Shown here in pieces: positions 12,586 through 22,615 of a stretch of DNA of 64,000 bases. The DNA lies in the NCBI GenBank assembly GCA_034769895.1, contig CM068370.1:36432247-36496246 (forward strand). Direction: 5' to 3'. The position numbers and the translations under genes were made by a program. This stretch comes from Magicicada septendecula. Its lineage: Eukaryota > Arthropoda > Insecta > Hemiptera > Cicadidae. The notes under the pieces were generated by a model that was not told the origin of the DNA, made no database searches, and saw nothing but the letters and a program-made list of their open reading frames with translations. Each line of letters starts with the position of its first letter. Positions within the stretch are counted from its first letter, which is position 1.

Positions 12586-12755
12586 TAGACGAAACTTAGT
12601 GTCACTCAAGTGGATATAAAGGTAATTATATAATTATTTAAAAAGTGACACGGTACGCTAAAAAAGTATAATTATAAAAAGAAAAAACTTGAGTGGGTGA
12701 CGAATTATAGAGGGAGATGAATTAGTGGGTGACGAATTAGTGAGGTTCCACTGTA

Positions 12756-14085
12756 TTACGCAGCTTCCGTCTCTCCGTAGCGTCCAAACAGTTGTTGGCA
12801 CCGGCAGAGTATCTACCTTTCTGTCTCTACATGCTTGGCTCTGTCTGTCCGTCTCTTTCCTGTGTCTCGGCTATCGATATATATTCCGAGGTTTTCGGCT
12901 GGTGTTGCGCGTAAGATTTGCTTCACGGCCGAAATACGTAGACTAACAAACTAGATACATTTATTCCTAATAAATGGTTTTATCCATAATTATAAAAAAA
13001 CCCTACTACAGAATAGAGGCTTGCGGTAGTGTACGGTTACGTTCGGTGAATGCTTGAGCGTGAACGGCTCAGAAACAGGGTAAGAGGAAGGCCGGCAATT
13101 GACAATCAACTGTAATCAAAGGTATTATAGAGTTATCTAATAGAAGACGCGGGAAGCATGTAGTACATACAATTTGACGTATATACAGTATCTCGTAAAA
13201 GGCCAACGAGAGCACTGCCGTAGTGGAGACTGCCACACGAAAATACTAACCGCAGAATTAATAATTTCAAAAACATAACAGAAAATTGAATACCAGTGGA
13301 AACCAATGGCTAACAAGAAGTGAAGACGATTTTTAAACGAAAAGTGTCAACAGTAATTAAAACTTTCGTGGGTAAAAACCGGTAGATTTGATAATCTGCG
13401 GGTAGGTTCACAGAACAGGATAGATAAAGTGGTTACATCATACGTAAGAGCCAATTGTATCGGCGGGAAATAAACCACCGCGTCACGATCACTCCTAGAA
13501 TACAACAATACGAAGGTGAAGGTCAGATTACCACAAACCGAGAATCATTGACATCAGTGACCTTCTGTTAGCAATAAACTACACAACAAAAGGAAATAGT
13601 GTTGGCTCTGTGCTAATCCGTTTAATCGTCAAACCGAACACAATTATGAAATTTATCAATTCGTAGACAGAAGTCACGTCAGCAGTTGGTCACGATTTGA
13701 TTCTCTCCTAAGGTAAACAGAGCAGAGCGTGAGCGTGTGGTTTTGCTGATCACTTTTAGATAACGACTTTTTTTTCTTTAGAATCACGATTACTGCTGTT
13801 AATACGAAACGAAACAATGTACACCTCTCTCACTCTTTTTCTTTTTGTCTTTGTCCCTCTAATTCGTTGGTATCAGGTTTACTTCAAACTAATTTCTTTT
13901 GTATTATTTCCTTTAACTTGTTAGCTGAGATTCCCCACTGCCATACAGATTTTCCCCTGACATTTCCTTTGTCCGGTCGTGCGTGTGGCTTACCGTGATT
14001 TACGATTTAGTCAAGAGACTGCACATGTCGAACGTCTGACAAATATTTGCTACCTGGTAATAATTACTAAGGCTAGGAATGGAGA
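12756..14085. other. No gene recognised
   Basis: Unremarkable sequence with short frames only. I saw no terminal repeats, RNA genes or coding motifs. Confidence 0.45.
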
Positions 14086-14089
14086 AAAT

Positions 14090-14480
14090 TATCATCTTCA
14101 TCATAATCACCACCACCATCAACCCAAGGACTAGGCCTTAGACCTGTTCTGGAACCAATCTCCTCCTCGGTCTATCGACATCTCTCTTCTCAGTAGGGTG
14201 ATAACCCAAGACAGCTACAGGTAGACGGATATCAGGCATGCGACTCAAGTGCTCACACCATCTCCTTCTGTGGTCTTTAATCTTCTAGTGCAATGATACC
14301 ATTTTTAAATCGCGTCTAATATCCTCGTTCCTTCTCCGATCCAAGAGAGAACAACCTTGCGTCCCTCTTGGAAATTTAATTTCGGCTGCCTGAATCCTCT
14401 GCACGTCCCTTTTTACCAAGAGTCCATGTCTCACTAGCATACAGGAATGTGGGGACAGCCACAGTTTATAAAATTTCATT
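14090..14480 (-). pseudogene. LINE tail fragment with (GAT)n-type 3' end
   Basis: The minus-strand frame at 14285-14479 reads R-I-Q-A-A-E-I-K-F-P-R-G-T-Q-G-C-S-L-L-D and R-N-E-D-I-R-R-D-L, the conserved block after the RT in these LINEs. Toward 14.1 kb the 3' end (minus sense) finishes in a GAT/GGT trinucleotide run. It is the same family as the minus-strand copy at 61.6-62.1 kb, which also reads KGTQSCSLLD. Confidence 0.7.
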
Positions 14481-15548
14481 CGCGTATCCTCCCGTGTTTT
14501 ATTTTTCAGGTACCTATATTTTTTGTGCGTATTTCAACATTTGAAGGGTTGGGTTTAATGGTACATATATTTAGTTTTCTCCAAGTTTATCTGCAGTCCA
14601 ATTTTACTTGAGGATTCCTCTGATGCTGTAAAGGCACTAATGAGATCTCGTTTGTCCTAGCAATTAAATCAATATCACCTACGATATATTTACAAGTTGG
14701 AATTAGCAAGTTTATCCCAGAAATAACGACAGGTCAACACAGATACATAAGTAATTCATACTATTCGTGGATGATCTTTTAATTATTCAAGAATATGAAG
14801 ATGAATTGCAACGCTCAGTCTGTATTGGATAAAATATGTAAAGCATATGCTGTACAAACTGACTGAAAATAAAATATAGGTTTTGCGTCCAAAAGGAGGA
14901 CCTGATTATATCCAAATCAATCATTATTATCCCGTTAAAAGTTCATTTAATTGACCATAATGTAACCTAAAAATGCTCAGTTTTTTTCTTTGAAATGTAT
15001 GTATTCCGACTTGTTATTTTAAAAGGAATACTAATAAAATATAATTATGGTATATAACAAAGAAAAACTCACATTATGTATGAATTTTCAGATGTTTCAT
15101 TTTTTTCATTGTGGCTTGCATTCAGTGTGAAATTAAAATAATCACAGCCAAATTTCACCCATAACTGATTTATTAACATTATTTTGAAAAATTATCAATT
15201 TTAAATAAAAAATGACAATATTTTGTAAACCTACTTTATCTAATGTTTTTGTGTGTGAAACATTCTGAAGCAAGGCACTACACAAAGCCTGTATACTGGT
15301 ATATACATTGACTCTGTTTTTATGTTATGTTTTGAGCACACCACACACCTTCTGGTAGGACATACTTTCTTCTCTGTTCTGGAAAGTGCCGTGGATGACA
15401 TTTTAGCTGACAAGTTTCAAGGGAAGATCTTCCTCTTGTCGCCTTTTCTCTTCAGTGTGTGGTGTTTTACTATGCTCTTTTCAACAAAAGCCTCTCTGAA
15501 TTGAACTGATGTCATTTTTCGACACATTTTACATGAATAGTGTGAGCA

Positions 15549-15549
<1 letters not shown>
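14481..15549. other. No gene recognised
   Basis: Possible LINE-derived sequence continues to about 14.95 kb (frames resembling an RT segment), but it is too broken to assign. Nothing is recognised from 15.0 to 15.55 kb. Confidence 0.4.

Positions 15550-15617
<68 letters not shown>
15550..15617 (+). repeat. (CA)n microsatellite, about 34 units
   Basis: Uninterrupted CA dinucleotides. Confidence 0.95.
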
Positions 15618-15620
<3 letters not shown>

Positions 15621-15881
15621 TTATGAGGCGGTAAAAGTTTTTTCGTATCAAACTTTTTGACACTTTTGTTCAACATGGTTTGAAACAAACATTCATTTAA
15701 ATTAAGAATGAATAACATGGCAAAGCTTGGAATTACTATTATAAACACCATGTCGTAATACTTTGTCAGAAAACAAAATGAAGTCGGTGAAATCACGAGA
15801 TGTATTATCTCGACAGCGGCACTCTATTTCAACACATTCGCTGACGTATTATCTCGTCACAAACCATTAAGGGGTTAACAA

Positions 15882-16454
15882 TGTAATGTCACGGTCTACT
15901 TGATCGTCGTAGGTACAGTGGAAAGAAAATACAAGATACCAATTAAGTCACTAATCACCAGCTTTAATTTTCACAGTTAAACAGTTCGTAATTAACAACA
16001 CACTCTTATAACAAATCAAATAAAAATTGTTCATACGCAAATAAATGTCAACTAATATTAAAACACAATTGTATTACAATATACCGTCGGATTATAAAAC
16101 ACAACACTTATCTAATAACCACTTGAACGCGCACAGTAATATCGCTTGTAATCGCTCGGACCGCACTGTAAATATATCGCAACTAATACTGAAAAGTAAG
16201 GCCTCTGCCGCCATTTATTTATACCTCCGCTCACAGACCAGAACGTTCCAAATTATGTCTTCGCGCCAGTGTGTAGTACGTAATTAATTGCGGCCTTGAC
16301 ACAGTGCGCGCGGCTGACGGCTTCGAGAAAAGTCTCGCGAATGCGTCACGTATGCCACACGTATGCCGTGTAGAGTCACGTATGCCACACACATTAGAGC
16401 GAGATTCTTCTGGCACATTCGACAAACACGTAGACTGTTCTGTAATGTCGTAAC
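15882..16454 (-). repeat. 3' LTR of the gypsy-type element
   Basis: Aligns by eye with 18819-19355 over nearly its whole length, with many substitutions and a few indels, so the insertion is not recent. The inner edge (element sense) follows the purine tract and starts GTTACGACAT. The outer edge contains ACGGTCTACTTGATCGTCGT. Exact outer boundary uncertain by a few bases. Confidence 0.8.
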
Positions 16455-16525
16455 GCTGCCTCCTCCTTAAGCCTGTTCGTCCCGAACTGGCAAACCGTCT
16501 CTGAAGTAATACTCGACCAGGCGAT

Positions 16526-16785
16526 CTAGGTGGACGTCCTTGCGAAAGATAATTCTCCGGGAATGCGAGTCATCCGCTCAACCACTAGTTTTGCTGGAAT
16601 CACTGCCGTTGCGTCATGTACTGATGACCTAAACACCAGTGGCTGATCCAAGTCTGTTTGGTTCTCGTCAACAACCTCTTGCGTAACCTCATCTTCAGCC
16701 ACGTTGCCCTCGGGCGCTTCTATCAGCTCAGGAACAAGCAAGAGTTTTGTTTCGACACCCATAGTTGGCATTCCAATCACTTCTT
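16526..16785 (-). pseudogene. Short frame between protease and 3' LTR
   Basis: An 84-residue frame beginning (from an in-frame ATG) M-I-G-M-P-T-M-G. It is linked to the protease frame by a frameshift just after 16798. It has an acidic middle part and no RT motif. In an intact element this position would lead into the RT or be the end of pol, so the deletion junction probably lies in or near this frame. Confidence 0.5.
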
Positions 16786-16797
16786 TTGTCGTTACAC

Positions 16798-17451
16798 TTA
16801 TTTGTATTTCATTTCCTCTGCTAGTTCTTCCTCCATTTCCGCTTGCAATAGGGAGGGTTCCCCTTGACCAGACCTGTTGACTTTTTCTTCGATTAATGCC
16901 ACTCGCTTAATCGAATGGTTGGTAGACCCTGTCATTTTAGCTATGCTAAGCTTTATCTTCTCTTGGCCAACCTTCAGGTCATTCTCTCTTAAGTCCACAA
17001 CGAATCCGCAGGCCTTCATAATGTCCATGCCAAGAATCACTTCATCGACAATGTCTGCAACGAGCATTTGGTGGCTAAACTCGAGAAGGCCGAGGCGTAC
17101 ACGTACGTCTACATTTCCTAGCACCTTGACGGGGCTTCCAGTCACAGTCTGTATTGTACAAGAGCTAATTAGAAGCTGGCGGTTGCTGACTAAGTCAGGG
17201 CGCACAATGGACACTGCTGCGCCCGTGTCAACTGTAAATGATGTTGGTTTACCTTCCGTAAATCCATTAACAATCAAGTTTCGACTGGTCTTATGTAGCG
17301 TGGAAACTGTGTGCTGTTCTGGGGCTTTACTTCTCCAATTGGTGCGATCACTATCTGCTCTCTGTATCTTCTTCTCCCAACAGTCTACCTGTAGATGACC
17401 ACGTTTTCCACAGTTGTAACATTTCAGTCTTCTGTCTTTTTCAAATCGTTG
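16798..17451 (-). pseudogene. Gypsy-type zinc knuckle and aspartic protease
   Basis: A continuous minus-strand frame from just after the stop at 17452-17454. A CCHC zinc knuckle (C-Y-N-C-G-K-R-G-H-L-Q-V-D-C, about 17422-17380) is followed by a retropepsin domain with the catalytic D-T-G-A triad near 17230 and an I-L-G-M-D block typical of gypsy proteases. Gag and protease share one frame, so a Gag-Pro fusion was likely the original product. The frame ends at 16798 and the next piece is in another frame. Confidence 0.75.
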
Positions 17452-18727
17452 CTACTCTCTTGAACTTCTGAATTGTTTGTCCGACAACATTGTTTTTCTG
17501 TACCCATCGTAACGGCAATTTGATACAACGGGAATCCTCTGACTGCAATGTGATGGCACAAACCCATTAATGTAGCGGGACGCTGACTTGGCAGCTTTAA
17601 ACTCAAGGGCGTGAGCAAGATCTTCTGAGCTATTTCGGTGTCTTGCCATTCGTAACACTTGCTGAAGTTCACAATCTCCGATGCCATAAATAAATGTCTG
17701 CACCGCAAACCTTATTCGAAAATCTTCTGGTGCTTCAGGATAGGCCAGTCTAATCAGTCTGTCGATACTTGCTTCAAACTCTTGAAGACTCTCCCCGGAA
17801 CGTTGTCGTCTTGTTCTGAACTGAGCGTAGTACACCTCTCGCAAACGTTTATCACCGTAGCGTAATTCTAGAGCTTTTATCAATTCGGCATAGATGTTCT
17901 GGCTGTCAGTTGGCACTTTCTGTAGTAATTCTGCCGCAGGTCCTTTTAATGCAAGAACGAGTGAAACAGCCTTCTCTTTCTCTGTCCAATTATTTGCGCA
18001 TTCAGCAGCTTTGAATTGGAGTAAATACGTCGCCCCGTGCGTGGTTCCATCAAAGGTTGGGGCCTTGACATGAACTGTCCCAACCGCAGGCGAGGTGACC
18101 TTCCCTATTGACTTATTTTCTGTGTCTTTCTCTGTCTTTATCATAGGTACAGTCTGTTCAGAAATTTGTTTTGGATGTCTTTACATGAACTGCTCAACTT
18201 CACTTTTAATTTGTTGTCTTATGTTTGCCATTGAGTTTTCTACTGCATATATGTTTGTTGACATAGCTTCTTCCACACTCAAGGCAGATTTTTCTACTTC
18301 AGCTATTTTATTTGACATAGATTCTTCTACGTCAGATATTCTGGTAATTTGGTTGTTAAGGTCCCCTCTTAATTCACCTACGTCACCACGTAGGAGACCC
18401 AATTCTGCTGTAGTATGTTCTTGCATCTGCTTTTGCTCTTGAATTAACGCTTTGATGTCATCTACTTCCTGCTTACGTTTTTCATCCGTCATTTTACCGC
18501 TTCTTCCGTCGCCTGTCTGCGTTTTTCATCCTGTCGTTTTTCTGCTTCTTCCGCCTCCTGCCTGCGTTTCTCATCCTGTCGTTTTTCTGCTTCTTCCGCC
18601 TCCTGCCTGCGTTTCTCATCCTGTCGTTTTCTGCTTCTTCCGCCTCCTGCCTGCGTTTCTCATCCTGTCGTTTCTCCGCCTGTAACAGCAGCGCCTGTAA
18701 ATTTTCCATCATTTGACTGGCAGCCAT
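17452..18727 (-). pseudogene. Gypsy-type gag, broken into three frames
   Basis: The capsid part (18144-17452, 230 codons) has the retrotransposon gag signature: F-D-G-T-T-H-G-A-T-Y-L-L-Q-F-K, then an R-R-Q-R-S-G-E-S-L-Q-E-F region. Upstream is a coiled coil (18492-18181) and a glutamate/arginine-rich heptad region (18727-18494) built from a tandem repeat of about 57 bp. A TAA at 18181-18183 separates the coiled coil from the capsid in the same frame. One repeat unit has four T where others have five (near 18630), shifting the frame. A TAG at 17452-17454 separates gag from the knuckle. Confidence 0.75.
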
Positions 18728-18800
18728 TGTTTACGGATTAATTACGAATTACACTCGTCTTCTACAAAGTGTCCACTGTTTCCACTGTTAACCGTTCTAT

Positions 18801-18818
18801 CCCACTTCTGACACCACT
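18801..18818 (-). promoter_or_regulatory. Primer-binding-site-like sequence of the gypsy-type element
   Basis: Directly next to the inner edge of the 5' LTR the element-sense sequence is GTGGTGTCAGAAGTGGGA. A TGG-type start two bases from the LTR is the expected position and form for tRNA-primed reverse transcription. I did not match it to a specific tRNA. Confidence 0.6.
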
Positions 18819-19355
18819 GTTACGACGGTCTACTTGATCATCGTAGGTACAGTGGAAACAAAATACAATTTAATTCACTAATCAGCAGCTTTAATTTTCA
18901 CAGTTAAACAGTTCGTAATTAACAACACAGTCTCTTATAACAAATCAAATAAAAATTGTTCACACGCAAATAAATATCAACTAATATTAAAACACAATTG
19001 TATTACAATATACCGTCGGATTATAAAACACAACTCTAATAACCACTTGAACGCGCACAGTAATGTCGCTTGTAATCGTCCGACAAAAACTCGGACCGCA
19101 CTGTAAATATATCGCAACTAATACTGAAAACTAAGCCTGCTGCCGCCATGTATTTATACCTCACGTTCCAAACTACTACTTCTTAGCGCCAGTGTGTAGT
19201 ATGTAATTAATTGCGGCATTGACACAGTCCGCGCGGCTGGCGGCTTCGAGAAAAGTCTCGCGAATATGTCTAGAGTCACGTATGCCACACACATTAGAGC
19301 GAGATTCTTCTGGCACATTCGACAAACACGTAGATTGTTCTGTTATGTCGTAACA
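18819..19355 (-). repeat. 5' LTR of the gypsy-type element
   Basis: 537 bases, bounded in element sense by TGTTACGAC and GTCGTAACA, which form a short inverted repeat as expected for LTR ends. It is similar to 15882-16454. Related solo LTRs lie at 31.1-31.5 and 32.0-32.5 kb. Confidence 0.8.
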
Positions 19356-19458
19356 ATAACAATGGAACAAATCACGGTTGAAATAATTACAATTGCTTGG
19401 ATAATTTTATACGTTCTGATAGAGAGGGGGATATTGATAGTAATCGATTGTTAAAACC

Positions 19459-19505
19459 CACTGACGTTTCGACGCCTCGAGCGGTCGTCACCATCAAAGA
19501 GTAGA
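19459..19505 (-). ncRNA. Degenerate hammerhead-like motif
   Basis: Minus strand: core TTGATGG plus T, a clear 4-bp hairpin GACG/CGTC, GAAAC, GTC. Stem I is partly paired. The core is off by two positions, so this is at best a fossil. Nothing else is recognised between 19356 and 19890. Confidence 0.3.
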
Positions 19506-19955
19506 GATAGGTAAGTCTTCGTTAGCAGTCTTCGGGACGTCAATACATTTGTCTCTACTTTATTGCTGGAGGTGTCTAGTACATAACGAAGAGACTGGTT
19601 TATTGTCAACAAAAACACTTGAGAACAAACTTCGACCAGATATTAAAAATTGAATTTTAAGAACAACGCCTATCTTTATTTTGTTTTATCGTAATGGAAC
19701 ACGGATTCCGACCACAAAGTCTAGAAAAAATATTATAATTATTTTCAGAGACGGATAGACTTTCTACGAGATGTGAAAGATAGCACGAGAGATGTCAGAA
19801 TTAAAAATCAAGAAATCCGCTACAAACCAAATATGTATAACATCAGTGAAAAAAATTAAGGAATATAGGGGGAAAATTAATAGGTATTTATTTAATTGTA
19901 ATATTTGTAAACACTTGGTTGTATTTACCGTCTTTTGACTTTTTTAAAACTTTTA

Positions 19956-19997
19956 ATAACAACGCGTTTCAAGGATAAATACTCATCATCAGGTTAT
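19956..19997 (-). ncRNA. Hammerhead-ribozyme-like motif in the PLE 3' tail
   Basis: Minus strand: stem I ATAAC (19997-19993), canonical core CTGATGA plus T, a weak hairpin (GAG/CTT), GAAA, helix III AC-GC-GT, T at the cleavage position, then stem I partner GTTAT (19960-19956). Stem I pairs perfectly over 5 bp and the CUGAUGA core is exact. It lies downstream of the GIY-YIG frame, the position expected for PLE-encoded hammerheads. Confidence 0.55.
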
Positions 19998-20037
19998 ATA
20001 AAAAAACACAAATCCTTGTGGGGAAGTCGTCAAAAAA

Positions 20038-20560
20038 TCAAAAAGTTTTACCAAACATCACAAAGCACTTCACGCTACGTAGCGACCTGGTATCACTACA
20101 CGTCGCGACTGCATCGTTTTCGCCCGATAATGTTACTGCAGTGCGATTGCCCGTACGTCTTTCAATATCAATGGGAGTATTATATATACGGTTGGATTTA
20201 AAAGAGAGTTTATCGTTAAGTAGCTTGTCTGCTGACAATTTGGAGGCCTTATATATCTCGTACTCCTCTATGGCGTCCATGTACGCTACTTTTTTACAAT
20301 TATAGAACAATTTAAAATTAGTTGGGAAATCCTTATAATTGTATTGCGTCAGGTGGTGAGCAAAATTAGATCTAGTCTTCGAAATGTTCCTCTTCGGTAA
20401 GCGTTCTTTGAAACGTTTGACCGACCGGCTGCCGGTCTGTCCTATACAGAATCTGTCACAGTCGTCACATGTATTTTTGTAAACACCGTTTTTCTCTTCA
20501 TCAGGGATATTAAAAGTTTTAAAGAAGTCAAAAGACGGTGAGTAACCAAGTGTTTACAAA
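20038..20560 (-). pseudogene. PLE GIY-YIG endonuclease C-terminal fragment
   Basis: An open minus-strand frame runs from about 20560 to the stop at 20038-20040 without a break. It contains N-G-V-Y-K-N-T-C-D-D-C-D followed by F-C-I-G-Q-T-G, the GIY...YIG core (read as GVY...CIG), then R-F-K-E-R, S-N-F-A-H-H-L, and the PLE-specific block M-D-A-I-E-E-Y-E-I-Y-K and L-N-D-K-L-S-F-K-S-N. PLE proteins usually end near that last block, so the final ~45 codons are probably read-through. PLEs encode an RT fused to this nuclease; only the nuclease end is present. It is a 5'-truncated fragment and cannot be functional alone. Confidence 0.8.
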
Positions 20561-20884
20561 TATTACAATTAAATACTTATACACGTGACTTGGAGACTAT
20601 AATATAATGAATGGAAAATTAATATGTTATGTGAACCCGTTTTAACACCGTGAACCGTCGGAGGATCCACCACTTTACATTAAGCCAAAGGCCGAATGGA
20701 GTAGTAAGGTAATTTACTTCCTCTGTTGATAACACTCTACAGATTCACTAAATACATTTCTTGTTTACTACAAAGTGAACAGTTCATTGTATATTTCTGG
20801 CAGTATACTTAACACACGAATAGGTAATCTGAAGTTCCTTCCATCCACCTTATTTTTTCCTATTTTAACTATATCTATTTAATC

Positions 20885-21165
20885 TTCTTCTTTTCCACGT
20901 CAAGGTATAGGCTTACAGCCTGTTCCGACTGCACTGGAGCCGTCTCTTCCTTGGTTTATCTATATCACGTCTTCCCTGAGGTCTGTATCGTATTACTTGT
21001 TTAAGTAGCCTCATATCTTCCATTCTCTCGATATACTGCCTCCATTTTATTTGTTCTTCCATTATTCTGCTGGCCATAGAATATGCATTTAGCTCAGTTC
21101 TTATATTTTCATTTCGTATTTGATCTCTAAGGGTGCAACGTTTGGTTTTCCTCAGGAACTTCATT
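20885..21165 (-). pseudogene. LINE tail fragment
   Basis: The minus-strand frame at 20913-21164 reads M-K-F-L-R-K-T-K-R-C-T-L-R-D-Q-I-R-N-E-N-I-R-T-E-L, then W-R-Q-Y-I-E-R-M-E-D-M-R-L-L-K-Q and G-R-R-D-I-D-K-P-R-K-R-R. This is the standard LINE tail of this window (HLERM ... GRRDVGRPRKRW). The end near 20890 is intact-looking but the upstream part is gone. Confidence 0.75.
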
Positions 21166-21239
21166 TCACTTGTTTGTATTCTTCGTCATCATTTCACGCC
21201 ACCGTCCAAGCTTTGCGAATGATTAGGTTATTATGCAAA

Positions 21240-21590
21240 AAAAAAAGAAAAAGACCTCCATTAGCAGTTTTCCACTTGAGCCAAATGTGCAAAGAATAAT
21301 CTTAGAATACTGACCCATAAAAACAAAAGTTATGGCCTTTAGAGGAAAGCATCCGATACGTTCCAAAATAATTGTAAACAATCATGCTATAGAATTAGTA
21401 TCTCATTTCAATTTTCTAGGGTGCGATGTAACTTAGTAGTATGACAGCGTAATCGATATAAAAATAAATAGATTTCAAATGATATGTGGCACTATACACA
21501 GAACACTTGAGAATAAGACAAGGAAAGACACCAAAATAAAATTCTATAAAGTAATGGCAACACGATCTCTTTAATAATAATATATAATAA
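21240..21590 (+). pseudogene. LINE fragment, region between RT and tail
   Basis: Across two frames the plus strand reads T-K-V-M-A-F-R-G-K-H-P-I-R-S-K-I, then S-H-F-N-F-L-G-C-D-V-T, then R-F-Q-M-I-C-G-T-I-H-R-T-L-E-N-K-T-R-K-D-T and K-F-Y-K-V-M-A-T. This matches the intact-looking stretch at 25.03-25.3 kb. It is interrupted by stops and a frameshift. It lies head-to-head with the minus-strand LINE tail next to it. Confidence 0.7.
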
Positions 21591-22493
21591 TATATTTCAG
21601 ATACATACATCAAAAAGCAATTACATGTATGGAACGTAAAATTAGTAGAAATAAAATCAGACTAGTTATACAAAGTTTGAAAGGCTTACTGTTAACATTG
21701 AGTGTGCCCCTTGTAACATAACTTTACAAGTTCTCAATTAAGCAAATATGATATACAATTATTAATAATGTATGATTGAATTCTGAACAGTAATAGTAAG
21801 TAAGAAATTGTTATGTATGTAAAAAGAAAATATGTAGTATAAGAAGAGACAGGGTGAGGCCAAGTGCGCCGACAGTCTGTCGCCAGCCAAATAGAAATAT
21901 AATAGAGCCTGTACCTTACATGTCATAAAAACATAAAAGTGCTTTGTATGATCGAAACAGCAAAAAATGCGTAAATCCCGTTAGAAAGGCGAGGCGATGT
22001 CCTTCAAAACACAATGGGATTCACCCCAACATAAACTGTGAAAGTTGAGAAGTAGCGTCGTTTTTAGCAATTTAAGCGGCCACGCGGTAAAACTTCGTGC
22101 CCGAACACATTGACCAATAAGCCGTAGCGTCACTATGTAGCGCGAAAGAATTATGATGTCTGAATGGGTATATTCAAACAAACCGGGGAAATTTTCAAAA
22201 TAGAACCAATGGGAAAGGAATTAGCTATGACGGAAGAGAGGGCACCTCCAAGTAAACTATAAAAAGAGAACATAGTAAAAAAAATCACTACTAGTACTGC
22301 TACCACTACCATTACTACTATTAGTCGCTAGTCGAAGGAGTCTATCAAAGTCTAATGGGTAGGAGTCTAAGTCACTCAGTAAATAACTCTATTAATGTAA
22401 TCATAACGGCAACGTACTCTAAACTTATACATAATATCTAAATTGTTATGATAAAGAGTCGGAAGAATAAATAGTACCGTGAAGGAAAACAAC
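21591..22493. other. No gene recognised
   Basis: AT-rich with short frames; no motif or terminal repeat seen. Confidence 0.45.
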
Positions 22494-22615
22494 ATATTTA
22501 TTATGTGCGCGTAAGTACGAAACAAGAAGATATTTATTATGTGCGCGTAAGTACGAAACAAGAAGATATTTAGTATGTGCGCGTAAGTACGAAACAAGAA
22601 GATATTTATATCTAT
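22494..22615 (+). repeat. 36-bp minisatellite, three full units and a partial
   Basis: The unit contains ATATTTATTATGTGCGCGTA, then AGTACGAAACAAGAAG. Three units follow head to tail and a fourth is partial. Units are nearly identical, so the array is recent or homogenised. Confidence 0.9.

Larger units (their letters stand above)
11686..12753 (-). mobile_element. Pogo/Tigger-type DNA transposon remnant, 1.07 kb
   Basis: The ends are inverted repeats: left begins CAGTAGAATCTCACTAATTC, and the right end in reverse complement begins CAGTGGAACCTCACTAATTC. Both are flanked by TA (11684-11685 and 12754-12755), the usual target duplication of IS630-Tc1-mariner elements. The CAGT-R-GAAYCTC start is typical of pogo/Tigger. 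Inside, the minus strand keeps a piece of transposase C-terminus. The element is too short for a full transposase and holds a hammerhead-like motif at 12.54 kb, probably from a nested insertion. Confidence 0.75.
15882..19355 (-). mobile_element. Ty3/gypsy-type LTR element lacking RT, RNase H and integrase
   Basis: About 3.5 kb, transcribed on the minus strand. Similar LTRs lie at 15882-16454 and 18819-19355. Next to the right (5') LTR is a primer-site-like TGGTGTCAGAAGTGGGAT, and next to the left (3') LTR is a purine tract (AAGGAGGAGGCAGC in element sense). Between them are gag, a zinc knuckle, an aspartic protease and a short downstream frame. No reverse transcriptase or integrase motif is present. 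The reading frames carry stop codons and frameshifts. It is best read as an internally deleted element that would need an autonomous relative to move; its coding part is also decayed. Confidence 0.85.
19893..20575 (-). mobile_element. 5'-truncated Penelope-like element (PLE) with inverted ends
   Basis: The minus strand carries a GIY-YIG nuclease segment, the C-terminal hallmark of PLEs, followed by a hammerhead-like tail motif. The outermost ~65 bases are inverted copies: 19893-19957 is near-complementary to 20506-20575. The right-hand copy overlaps the coding frame, so the left-hand copy is an inverted duplication of the truncated 5' end. Such inverted-end truncated insertions are known for PLEs. 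The RT domain is missing; a separate PLE RT relic is at 40.1 kb. Confidence 0.75.

Noticed and set aside
16877-17398. 173-residue plus-strand frame
   Set aside because: Exact antisense of the protease region of the minus-strand element.
22494-22615. Possible CRISPR-like array
   Set aside because: Units are contiguous with no spacers and the context is a eukaryotic genome; it is a minisatellite.
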